Assembly (NCBI GenBank): GCA_041557595.1
Contig: JBFFGE010000167.1
Location: forward strand, 1-10,276
From: JAOTYV01 sp041557595
GTDB taxonomy: Bacteria; Pseudomonadota; Alphaproteobacteria; UBA8366
Direction of reading: 5' to 3'
DNA: 10,276 nucleotides
Position 1 is the first letter of the stretch, and every line of letters begins with the position of its first letter. The translations under genes were made by a program, and so were the position numbers. Positions 1 through 6,562 of this stretch are shown in pieces. Under the pieces are notes generated by a model that searched no databases, was not told where the DNA came from, and was given only the letters and a program-made list of their open reading frames with translations.

Positions 1-42
1 CCCGAACAATCCGTCCCGTCTCACCAACCCCGTTATAGAGCA

Positions 43-2049
43 ATGCAGCAGATCGCTCAAAAAGATGCCGGACCGATGCGGCTGAAATCCCGGGACCTCT
101 ATTGCCGCGGCGATGTCGCCGGCGCGATTGCGATGCAGCGATCGCTGATCGAGGCCACGCGCAACGATCTCCATCCCGGCGACTATCTTTTTCTGGGGTC
201 GATGCTGTCGACCGCGGGCGATTTTGCCGCCGCACAGACGAATGCGCTCGAGGCGCACGGCCGGTGGCCCGACGAACCACAATTCGTCGGCATCATCGGC
301 ATTTGCCACGCGCGTTTGCATCAATGGACGGACGCGGAATCCTGGCTGACCCGCGCCATCGCCGTGGCGCCGCACAATGCCAACCTCCACGACTGCATCA
401 CGCAGGTTTATGGCGAGCTTGGCGATCTCGACCGCGTGCGCGCGCATGGCGAACAATCGCTGGTGCTGAAAGACGCCTTGACCAGGGGTCGCCCGCCGGC
501 GGTCGCGCTCGGCGATGTTCCGGTGCCGCCATTCCGGGCGGACTACCCGGCGCGTAATGTCATCGCGTTCAGCCTGTTCGGCGCGCAGGAACGCTATTGC
601 CGGGGCGCGCTCGACAACGCCGCGATTGCGGAACATTTGTATCCGGGCTGGCGTTGCCGGTTCTACTGCGACGACACCGTCCCGGCTTCCGTTCGCGCCG
701 GGTTGATCACCGCGGGCGCCGACGTGGTCATGATGTCCGGGCCGCACCGGCTGTTCGAAGGTTTGTTCTGGCGGTTCCATGTGGCCGAGGATCCAACCGT
801 CGACCGCTATCTGCTGCGCGATTGCGATTCCCTGCTCAATCTTCGGGAACGGCGCGCGGTGTCGGCCTGGATCGACAGCGGCAAGCATTTCCACGTCATG
901 CGCGATTTCTTCTCTCACAGCGAATTGATGCTGGCCGGCATGTGGGGCGGCGTGCGAGGCGCCCTGCCCGCCCTGCGGCCACTCTACGATCCCTATCTGG
1001 ACGACGCGGCGAAGGCCGCGAATTGCGACCAGAAGTTCCTGCGCGAAGCCGTCTGGCCCACCGTCCGCCACAGCCTCTGCACGCACGACCACCTGTTCCG
1101 CGTCCTGGGCGCGGAAGATTTTCCGGCCGACGCCGCCATACCCGCGGGCCGGCATGTGGGCGAGAACATGGCGGCCTGGCGCACCGCCGCCTTCGGCACG
1201 ATGACAGGCGGGACCGAAGGTCCTCAGACGCTACACCGGCGCGCGCAATTTACTTTCGCCCTGGCGACCACATCGCACGAGGCAAAATTGCTGGCCGCGC
1301 TGTTGGCGGCGAACATGGGCGATGCGGAGGTGCATCACCGCCACGACCGCCCTGCCGACCTTGGAACGACGACGCCCGAGACGCCGCTGATCCGGCAATT
1401 CAATACGGACGGCAACCGCCAATCGGTGCGCGACTTCTGGCGCGGAAAATTCGCCCACCATCTCTACGGAACATATCCGATCTATGCGGAGACGTCGAAA
1501 GCGCTGGCGACGGCGGGGTTGATCGAAAACCTGGCCCTGCTGGACGGCGAACCGCGCGTCGACATCGTCATGCTGCGCCGGCCGCCCGAACAAATCCTGC
1601 AAGACCTGATGCGTGCGGGCGGCACGGAAAACCGGCTGTTCCCGAGCGTCATCGGGCTCGACCCGCAACTCCCCAACCGCATCGTCGATCCTGCGCCCTA
1701 TCTCGCGTCGGGCCGGATCGGCACGTGCCTGTGGTATGTGACCGAGATGGCAGCCCGCGCCGCCTATTACCGCGTGCTGTTGCGCGACCGGCCGAACATT
1801 CACGTGCATTGGATCGGGCTGGAGACGCTCCACAATGCGCCGGGAGCCGCCGGATTGCTGAAGGCGCTGGGACACCCGGCCGCGACGGAAACCGTCGTGC
1901 TCCTGTCCGAAACTGGCAGCACGAGCGGCGCAGGCGCCGCCAGCGCCGATCCGGTGATCCTCGGTCTCGTCGAGCGTCACCCGCTGCAGGCGCGCAAGCG
2001 GGCGACCGCCTTCATCGCGTCCGGCCGCCGTCTCGGCGCGGTGGGCTAG
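43..2049 (+). CDS. TPR / glycosyltransferase-like / sulfotransferase-like fusion protein
   Basis: A 668-residue protein that reads as three parts. Residues about 10-150 are helical with TPR spacing (for example GDVAGAIAMQRSLI and WTDAESWLTRAIAVAPHNA). Residues about 170-390 look like a GT-A style glycosyltransferase: RNVIAFSLFG begins a Rossmann-like strand, and YLLRDCDS (256-263) carries a DxD motif (D260, D262) as used for metal and sugar-nucleotide binding. Residues about 400-668 resemble a sulfotransferase fold: a degenerate P-loop-like start (FALATTSHEAKLLAALLAAN), YAETSK at 481-486, and VDIVMLRRPPEQIL at 507-519, like the strand and PAPS 3'-phosphate region. No signal peptide or membrane segment is visible, so it is probably cytoplasmic, perhaps decorating surface glycan or glycoprotein. 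The ATG at 43 has only a weak upstream Shine-Dalgarno; ATG at 76 (residue 12) is an alternative. The CDS assignment is firm, the glycosyltransferase part moderately so, and the sulfotransferase part is inferred from weak motifs. Confidence 0.8.
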   Translation: MQQIAQKDAGPMRLKSRDLYCRGDVAGAIAMQRSLIEATRNDLHPGDYLFLGSMLSTAGDFAAAQTNALEAHGRWPDEPQFVGIIGICHARLHQWTDAESWLTRAIAVAPHNANLHDCITQVYGELGDLDRVRAHGEQSLVLKDALTRGRPPAVALGDVPVPPFRADYPARNVIAFSLFGAQERYCRGALDNAAIAEHLYPGWRCRFYCDDTVPASVRAGLITAGADVVMMSGPHRLFEGLFWRFHVAEDPTVDRYLLRDCDSLLNLRERRAVSAWIDSGKHFHVMRDFFSHSELMLAGMWGGVRGALPALRPLYDPYLDDAAKAANCDQKFLREAVWPTVRHSLCTHDHLFRVLGAEDFPADAAIPAGRHVGENMAAWRTAAFGTMTGGTEGPQTLHRRAQFTFALATTSHEAKLLAALLAANMGDAEVHHRHDRPADLGTTTPETPLIRQFNTDGNRQSVRDFWRGKFAHHLYGTYPIYAETSKALATAGLIENLALLDGEPRVDIVMLRRPPEQILQDLMRAGGTENRLFPSVIGLDPQLPNRIVDPAPYLASGRIGTCLWYVTEMAARAAYYRVLLRDRPNIHVHWIGLETLHNAPGAAGLLKALGHPAATETVVLLSETGSTSGAGAASADPVILGLVERHPLQARKRATAFIASGRRLGAVG

Positions 2050-2136
2050 AGCAAATCCCGAGCGAACCGAAACGGTTCGTGACGACGTATTTGCGCAAAA
2101 ACCAAGAGATAGACCATTTCATATGAATCAATTTAA
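2050..2136. repeat. Alphaproteobacterial-style intergenic palindromic repeat
   Basis: Between two convergent genes lies a nested dyad: GCAAAT (2051-2056) pairs with ATTTGC (2089-2094), and inside it CGAACCG (2063-2069) pairs perfectly with CGGTTCG (2073-2079) around an AAA loop. It is followed by CAAAAACCAAGAGATAGA and an AT-rich tail. The layout, a palindrome beginning GAGCA and followed by an AAGAGATAGA segment, resembles short extragenic palindromes common in alphaproteobacterial genomes; that comparison is from memory. The inner hairpin could also serve as a bidirectional terminator, although no clean T-run follows it. Confidence 0.5.
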
Positions 2137-2165
2137 ACAAGTAATGGGCCAGCCGCGCCGCCGCC

Positions 2166-3179
2166 CTACAACCGATAAACCCGCACCGCGGTGTCGTGGT
2201 ACAGCTTGGCCTTCTCGCTTCCCGAGAAGCTCTCCGTAATACGCTTGAAGGAATTCCACAGTACCGGATAGCTGCAACTGACCCGGTCGACCGGAAAGTT
2301 CGATTCGAACATGCAGCGGTCGGGACCGAACGCGTCGATCGCCGTCTCGTAGTAACGCCGCGTCGCGGCGCACAATTCCTGGCTGGTCGGCGGCTTCGGC
2401 CGGTCCTGCCAGCCGAAACCGCAATAGGTCATGTTGATGCCGCCGAGCTTGATGACGATGTTCGGGCACGCCCCCAGTTCGGCAATGCTCTTCTTCCACT
2501 CTTTGAAAACCTCTTCGCGCTTGCCCGCATAGTGGCCGACACCGGCGGGACCGCCGAGATGGTTGAGGATCAGCGTCGTGTCGGGAAAGGCGCGCGCGAG
2601 GTCGACGAAATTCGGCAGCTGCGGGTGGCGGCAAACGCCTTCGAAGATCAGGCCGAGCGGCCCGAGCTCGGCGAAGCCTTCGCGGAATTTCGCGTCCAGA
2701 TACAGATCCGGTCCCGTCACGCCGCGCGCCCGGTCGATCGCCGGGTCCGCATCCCACGCGCCGTTGCGGCGGATGCCGCGAAAGCGCCGGGGCGCTGCGG
2801 CGATCAGCGCTTCCAACACGCCCTTCACCCGCGTGCCCAACTGCAAATTCGCGTGCCCGATGATGCCCGCCGCCACCTTCGTCGAACCGTATATCCCCGA
2901 CGCCGCCATCGCCGCGATGCCGTTCACGAATTCGACCTCGCCGACCGGCCGCATCTCCTCGGGCCCGTTTTCGCGGTACATGGCGTTGCATTCGACAAAC
3001 ACCGAAGAAACGATGTTGTGCCCGCTCTGCAAATCCCGCTGGATCTCGTCCATCAGGTAGCGCCGGTCGACCCGCCCCTCGCGCAGGTCCCACAGATGAT
3101 GGTGCGTGTCGCAAATCGGAAGGTCGGGCTCGAGTGCCTCTTCGTGGACCTTTGCAAGCCAGTCGTCGTTCGTCGCCAT
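2166..3179 (-). CDS. Amidohydrolase-family (Amidohydro_2, TIM-barrel) metal-dependent hydrolase
   Basis: A 337-residue protein of the amidohydrolase-2 group, which includes lactonases and decarboxylases of the 2-pyrone-4,6-dicarboxylate lactonase type. Diagnostic features are the first-strand metal motif CDTHHHLWD at 23-31, LILNHLGGP at 203-211 with H207, and FESNFPVD at 291-298, where most relatives have a G-S/T-D-W/F-P signature. Length and order fit the family. The reading frame runs back five codons to a TTG at 3194, but the ATG at 3179 is preferred because GAAAGA lies just upstream and because the decayed copy at 8983-9105 aligns from this same codon. No signal peptide is seen, so it is cytoplasmic. 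The substrate cannot be told from sequence. A TTGACG box with a TACAGT-like -10 lies about 65 bp upstream. It stands apart from the haem block and may once have paired with the dehydrogenase at 9285. Confidence 0.9.
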   Translation of the reverse strand: MATNDDWLAKVHEEALEPDLPICDTHHHLWDLREGRVDRRYLMDEIQRDLQSGHNIVSSVFVECNAMYRENGPEEMRPVGEVEFVNGIAAMAASGIYGSTKVAAGIIGHANLQLGTRVKGVLEALIAAAPRRFRGIRRNGAWDADPAIDRARGVTGPDLYLDAKFREGFAELGPLGLIFEGVCRHPQLPNFVDLARAFPDTTLILNHLGGPAGVGHYAGKREEVFKEWKKSIAELGACPNIVIKLGGINMTYCGFGWQDRPKPPTSQELCAATRRYYETAIDAFGPDRCMFESNFPVDRVSCSYPVLWNSFKRITESFSGSEKAKLYHDTAVRVYRL

Positions 3180-3307
3180 GGTGCGGTCTTTCAAATTGTA
3201 TGCGGATCCAGAGGCCTTCCGGCCGGAGAGTACTGTAAGGGTATCCCGGACGCGTCAACCGCCCAAACAAATCCGTTTGCCGCACAAGATTTTATGGATC
3301 GAGTTTG

Positions 3308-3334
3308 CAGACGCGAATGACGCCAATGCGTCTG
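3308..3334. other. Stem-loop downstream of the periplasmic globin gene
   Basis: CAGACGC (3308-3314) pairs with GCGTCTG (3328-3334) around a 13-nt loop. A second potential stem, GCGGCGGC (3370-3377) with GCCGCCGC (3411-3418), lies closer to the globin stop codon. Neither is followed by a convincing T-run on the minus strand, so a role in termination is only possible. Nothing else was recognised in bases 3195-3424 apart from the amidohydrolase promoter region. Confidence 0.3.
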
Positions 3335-3424
3335 CGAAATTCTGTTGAAGTTCATTCGTAGGCCGTTCCGCGGCGGCATCGCTCCGTGCAATGTCTTGCT
3401 TGGACGCAACGCCGCCGCTGTCGG

Positions 3425-3898
3425 CTACTTATCTTCGACCTCGACGATGGCCGGCCGCAGGGTTGCGATGATGGCCATAAGCTCTTTGTGTTCCCTTTGC
3501 GGGACTTTGAATTTGTTCAACGTATCGACAAGGTGCTGCGCGACGATGTCGAACTCGCTTGCTTTGATACCGAGCCCACCATGAGTGGTGGCCGCCGACC
3601 GGCTGATGATTTTGCAGGGTCCTCCCGTCACTTTGCAGACGAGGTTCTTGTTTTTCTGGCGAAAGCCCTCGCGCGAATCGCGGCTCATACCGAAGAAACG
3701 GGCACCGACCACGGGATCGATGAACAGTTTTCCGGCGAAGTCGTCCACTACCGCCGAAATAGCATCGTATCCCCCAAGGCGTTCATACAAACTCTTTTCC
3801 GCGGCGACGCTTTTCCCGATGGTGAGCGCGCCCAGCGCAAAGAGTGCGACAAGTACGATCGTCGTAAGGTCGTTTTTGCGTGTAAGCCGAATGGTCAT
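3425..3898 (-). CDS. Group 1-type truncated haemoglobin with N-terminal signal peptide
   Basis: A 157-residue protein. Residues 1-33 form a classical export signal: MTIRLTRKND (basic), a hydrophobic core LTTIVLVALFALGALTIG, then SVAA before EKS. The globin domain begins with SLYERLGGYDAISAVVDDF (36-54), has TGGPCK at 91-96, and has THGG with His106 as the predicted proximal haem ligand (F8); the helix DIVAQHLVDTLNKF follows. The position normally Tyr-B10 appears to be Ala55. The start is set by a strong AAGGAGG site 7 nt upstream of the ATG at 3898; a longer frame back to 4186 has no such support and would bury the signal peptide. The role is inferred to be periplasmic binding or turnover of NO or O2, fitting the periplasmic cytochromes P460 nearby. 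It has its own promoter, holding the 22-bp element shared with the P460 operon. The globin assignment is firm; export is well supported; the chemistry is unknown. Confidence 0.88.
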   Translation of the reverse strand: MTIRLTRKNDLTTIVLVALFALGALTIGKSVAAEKSLYERLGGYDAISAVVDDFAGKLFIDPVVGARFFGMSRDSREGFRQKNKNLVCKVTGGPCKIISRSAATTHGGLGIKASEFDIVAQHLVDTLNKFKVPQREHKELMAIIATLRPAIVEVEDK

Positions 3899-3949
3899 CG
3901 TCGATCCTCCTTCAACTGAATTGGATAATTCGTTCTCTCCAATCCATAC

Positions 3950-3979
3950 AGTTAAGGGGCCGAGGCAATCACCGTCCAA
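3950..3979 (-). promoter_or_regulatory. Putative promoter of the periplasmic globin gene
   Basis: On the minus strand TTGGAC (3974-3979) is followed after 18 bp by TTAACT (3950-3955), about 50 bp upstream of the ATG at 3898. The same box pair at the same spacing (TTGGAC, 18 bp, TTAGGT) occurs upstream of the cytochrome P460 operon. The hexamers are imperfect, as expected for an activator-dependent promoter. Confidence 0.5.
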
Positions 3980-3995
3980 TACCGATGATTCATGG
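3974..3995 (-). promoter_or_regulatory. 22-bp operator-like element, copy 1 (upstream of periplasmic globin)
   Basis: These 22 bases are identical to 7901-7922. The core ATACCGATGATTCAT includes a T-N11-A pattern (T3980 to A3992), the general signature of LysR-family sites, and a small dyad ATGA-T-TCAT (3985-3993). The TTGGAC -35 box forms one end of the element. A second match, GACTGGCGAT, lies at 4014-4023 here and at 7948-7957 in the other copy, so the similarity spans about 50 bp with a 7-nt length difference. It is inferred to be a binding site for the LysR protein encoded at 7956. Confidence 0.6.
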
Positions 3996-4050
3996 CTCGA
4001 TGCATGCAGGGTAGACTGGCGATCGGCCATGAAGTTTGATCTGCCGCGGC

Positions 4051-4090
4051 AAAAAACGCCCCAATCCATTGCAATCGGATTTTGTCCGAT
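4051..4090 (-). terminator. Possible terminator of the P460-hemA-globin operon
   Basis: Eleven nucleotides after the stop of the secreted-protein gene, ATCGGA and TCCGAT (4085-4090 and 4074-4079 on the minus strand) form a 6-bp stem with a 5-nt loop. A run of six T follows 17 nt further (4051-4056, reading A on the plus strand). The gap between stem and T-run is longer than in a standard intrinsic terminator, so the call is tentative. Its position, just before the separate globin promoter, makes sense. Confidence 0.35.
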
Positions 4091-4100
4091 ACCGGCTTCT

Positions 4101-4787
4101 TTAGGGCGTCTTCGTCTCCATGACGGCATTTTCCAGCACCGATTTTCGGTCGCGCATACAGCGGTCGCGAAATGCTCGCACGGCATTCCGATGGCGCAGG
4201 GTCGTGGATGATCTTCGAGACGCTGCCGCCGGTCTTGCGAGAGTCCTCGTCAGGTAAAACCGCTCCGGATCTTCCCCATGATCCCGGTGAAACCTGGCGG
4301 TGAGTAAAGCGACGCCGGGGACTTCCCATTGAAATCCGACGATCAGGCCGGCGGGTTCCATCTTGCGCCGCCGCAGGACCCGATCGACCGGCCCAAACTT
4401 TCGAAGGAGGCGATCCCGAATTTCAACGATCCGCTCGGGCCGGGGAGAAATCTTCTTCTGCAGATTGATCGTGGAGATCCGGTAGTCGCTTCCCTCCCGC
4501 TCAAATTTTACCTTTAGCGTCGTGTCCCCGCGCGGGACGACCGCCGCAAGCCGCTCGTGCTCTTTCAAGACGACGGGCCGGCCATAGCAATACCGGACCG
4601 CCGGCGTACGGATAATCGTGGCGTTGCCGTGCAGCATCCGGAAGGCCTGAAGGTGCATGCCCGGAAATGTGCCGGCAATTTGCAGCGGTTTTTTCTCCGA
4701 CGCCTGGGCGCCCGCCACGGAAATCGACGTGACGCAAATCAAGGCGAATACCGCCGCGAAGGGCTGGCGCTTCGATTTGGCTGACAT
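4101..4787 (-). CDS. Secreted protein of unknown function in the haem-protein operon
   Basis: A 228-residue protein that I do not recognise. Residues 1-29 are a signal peptide: MSAKSKRQP, hydrophobic FAAVFALICVTSISVAG, then AQA before SEKK. The body opens with IAGTFPGMHLQAF (37-49), resembling the G-x-x-x-G-M start of small secreted alpha/beta domains; then come strand-rich TTLKVKFEREGSDYRISTINL, the helix PERIVEIRDRLLRKFGPVDRVL, and GLIVGFQWEVPGVALLTARF. The last 45 residues are very basic and low in hydrophobics, unlike the rest. Cysteines at 67 and 210 are the only ones in the mature part. The ATG at 4787 has TAGGAAG 6 nt upstream; the open frame extends to 5054 but overlaps the globin gene. 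It lies 59 bp after the cytoplasmic globin gene on the same strand, so probably in one transcript. No haem motif (CxxCH) is present. A partner or chaperone of the periplasmic cytochromes is one possibility, unproven. Confidence 0.7.
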   Translation of the reverse strand: MSAKSKRQPFAAVFALICVTSISVAGAQASEKKPLQIAGTFPGMHLQAFRMLHGNATIIRTPAVRYCYGRPVVLKEHERLAAVVPRGDTTLKVKFEREGSDYRISTINLQKKISPRPERIVEIRDRLLRKFGPVDRVLRRRKMEPAGLIVGFQWEVPGVALLTARFHRDHGEDPERFYLTRTLARPAAASRRSSTTLRHRNAVRAFRDRCMRDRKSVLENAVMETKTP

Positions 4788-4846
4788 ACCGCTCTTCCTA
4801 CCAATGACCGAAACCGGTGAGATCGAGGATCGCCCGTGAGATCCTC

Positions 4847-5221
4847 TCAAACGGCCTCGACGATGTCCGATTTTAGCAATTCGTGAAAGCTCATGACCTC
4901 GCCTTTTTCCTGATCCGGCACCTCGAATGCCTCCAGGGTCGCGGTCAAGTGGGCCATCGCGCGCTTCCAGTCTTCCTCGTCGAGACGCATTCCAACATGC
5001 AGCGTCTTCATGTCGCGGCCCGTGTAGACCATAGGACCGCCGGACGACGCACACAGATAGTCGACCAACAATTGTTGCTCGCGCGCGATTCCGTCCGCGC
5101 CTCTATGGTCGTAGAAGCGGCGCAGCTTATCGTCGTTCTTAATGCGCACCATCAATGTGTCGACTACCGCCGCAATGGCGTCATACCCGCCAAGGCGCTC
5201 GTAGAGTGATTTGTTCGACAT
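4847..5221 (-). CDS. Truncated haemoglobin, group 1-type, cytoplasmic
   Basis: A 124-residue single-domain globin. It opens with SLYERLGGYDAIAAVVD, almost the same as the exported globin at 3425-3898, but has no signal peptide. SSGGPMVYTGRDMKTLHVGM (59-78) gives His75 as the predicted proximal haem ligand. The position usually occupied by Tyr-B10 seems to be Met24. Truncated haemoglobins bind O2 and NO and several act in NO detoxification; this job is inferred here from the P460 neighbours. The ATG at 5221 is chosen because a strong AAGGAGG lies 9 nt upstream and because the globin fold begins immediately; the open frame extends to 5359 without a better start. It follows hemA by 82 bp and precedes the secreted protein by 59 bp, consistent with a shared transcript. 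Confidence 0.9.
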   Translation of the reverse strand: MSNKSLYERLGGYDAIAAVVDTLMVRIKNDDKLRRFYDHRGADGIAREQQLLVDYLCASSGGPMVYTGRDMKTLHVGMRLDEEDWKRAMAHLTATLEAFEVPDQEKGEVMSFHELLKSDIVEAV

Positions 5222-5303
5222 AGCATGTGTCCTCCTTTTATTGGCCTGACCGGCCAGATATCTGTTCCGAATTGCACAGCGGAGAGCGAACGCAAACGTT
5301 CGA

Positions 5304-6515
5304 TCAAGCGGCCCGTCGTATATGGAGGCGAGCCCAGATTTCGGATAGCGCCGCCACAAGTTGGAGCATGTCGTCGTTGGAGTGCAGCGGCGACGGGGTC
5401 AACCGGATGCGCTCCGTACCGCGCGGTACGGTCGGATAGTTGATCGGCTGAACATAGATATTGTGATCCGCCATCAACTCGTCGGTTATTTGCTTGCAGC
5501 GCACGGGATCGCCGACCATTACCGGCACGATATGCGAAACCGATGGCATCACCGGCAGGCCCGCCTCATGCAGCAGGGTTTTCAGCGTCGCTGCGCGTTC
5601 CTGGTGGCGCTTGCGCACCGCTTCGTTGACCTTCAGGAGCTGCACGCTGGCGAGCGCCCCGGCCGCCACCGCCGACGGCATTGCCGTCGTGAAAATGAAG
5701 CTCGAGGCAAAGGACCTGATGAAGTCGATCAACGCGCCGGATGCCGCGACATAGCCACCGACCACGCCATACGCCTTTGCGAGCGTGCCCTGGATCAGGG
5801 TGATCCGATGCGCCTGGCCATCGCGCGCGGCCACACCCGCGCCGCCGGGGCCATACATGCCGACTGCGTGGACTTCGTCGAGATAGGTCATTGCGCCATG
5901 CCGCTCGGCGACGTCGCAAATCTCGCCGATCGGCGCAATGTCACCGTCTATCGAATAAACGGACTCGAAGGCCACAAGCTTTGGCGTGTCGGGATCGATG
6001 CGCGATAGTAGCCGGTTCAGATCTTCCGGGTCGTTGTGACGAAAGATCACTTTGTCACACTTCCCGTGGCGAATGCCGTCGATCATCGATGCATGGTTGA
6101 ATGCGTCCGACAGTATGACGCATCCCGGCAAATTTGCGCCGAGCGTGGACAACGCCGCCTCGTTGGCGACATAGCCGGACGTGAACAAAAGAGCGGACTC
6201 CTTGCCATGCAATGCCGCTAATTCGCGCTCCAAAAGGACGTGGTAGTGCGTCGTGCCGGAGATATTTCGGGTACCGCCGGCGCCGGCGCCGACCTTGTCG
6301 ATCGCCTGTTTCATCGCTGCGCGTACCGTGCTGTGCTGTCCCATGCCGAGATAATCGTTGGAGCACCATACGGTCACCTCGTCGACGCCGCGGTCGGAAT
6401 GGCTGTCGGCGCGCGGGAACTTACCCGCCCTGCGTTCGAGGTCTGCAAAAACCCGATAGCGTCCTTCTTCTTTCAGGCCCGATATCGCGTCGGAAAAGAA
6501 TTTTTCGTAGTGCAT
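5304..6515 (-). CDS. hemA: 5-aminolevulinate synthase
   Basis: A 403-residue PLP enzyme that condenses glycine with succinyl-CoA to 5-aminolevulinate, the committed step of haem synthesis by the C4 route. Length matches the bacterial family. Visible landmarks are the substrate region CSNDYLGMGQH (51-61), GAGAGGTRNISGTTHYH (76-92), SDAFNHASMIDG with H141, LDEVHAVGMYG with D213 and H216, and the PLP-binding lysine K247 in GTLAKAYG. These positions are offset by one from those of the well-studied Rhodobacter enzyme. The start ATG at 6515 has GAGAGGA about 8 nt upstream. The gene sits 47 bp after the second cytochrome P460 gene and 82 bp before a globin gene. This placement suggests a dedicated second copy that raises haem output when the haemoproteins are made; a housekeeping copy elsewhere is expected but not visible here. 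The cytoplasmic enzyme is intact, with all key residues kept. Confidence 0.97.
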   Translation of the reverse strand: MHYEKFFSDAISGLKEEGRYRVFADLERRAGKFPRADSHSDRGVDEVTVWCSNDYLGMGQHSTVRAAMKQAIDKVGAGAGGTRNISGTTHYHVLLERELAALHGKESALLFTSGYVANEAALSTLGANLPGCVILSDAFNHASMIDGIRHGKCDKVIFRHNDPEDLNRLLSRIDPDTPKLVAFESVYSIDGDIAPIGEICDVAERHGAMTYLDEVHAVGMYGPGGAGVAARDGQAHRITLIQGTLAKAYGVVGGYVAASGALIDFIRSFASSFIFTTAMPSAVAAGALASVQLLKVNEAVRKRHQERAATLKTLLHEAGLPVMPSVSHIVPVMVGDPVRCKQITDELMADHNIYVQPINYPTVPRGTERIRLTPSPLHSNDDMLQLVAALSEIWARLHIRRAA

Positions 6516-6562
6516 CGCTTTTATCCTCTCTTTGAGGGCGCGTTCTATTGCAACCGAATTGT

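Noticed and set aside
597..2126. A 509-codon plus-strand frame overlapping the first gene
   Set aside because: Its translation is Arg/Pro/Ala-rich low-complexity sequence, typical of an alternative frame in GC-rich DNA, and the frame at 43-2049 has recognisable domains.
2196..3320. A 374-codon plus-strand frame opposite the amidohydrolase
   Set aside because: It is antisense to a clear amidohydrolase, shows no domain, and has the Arg-rich make-up of a shadow frame.
3899..4186. N-terminal extension of the exported globin frame
   Set aside because: It would put 96 unrelated residues before the signal peptide, span the promoter and operator-like element, and lacks a ribosome binding site.
4788..5054. 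N-terminal extension of the secreted-protein frame
   Set aside because: It overlaps the globin coding sequence, and the ATG at 4787 has both a Shine-Dalgarno and a signal peptide directly after it.
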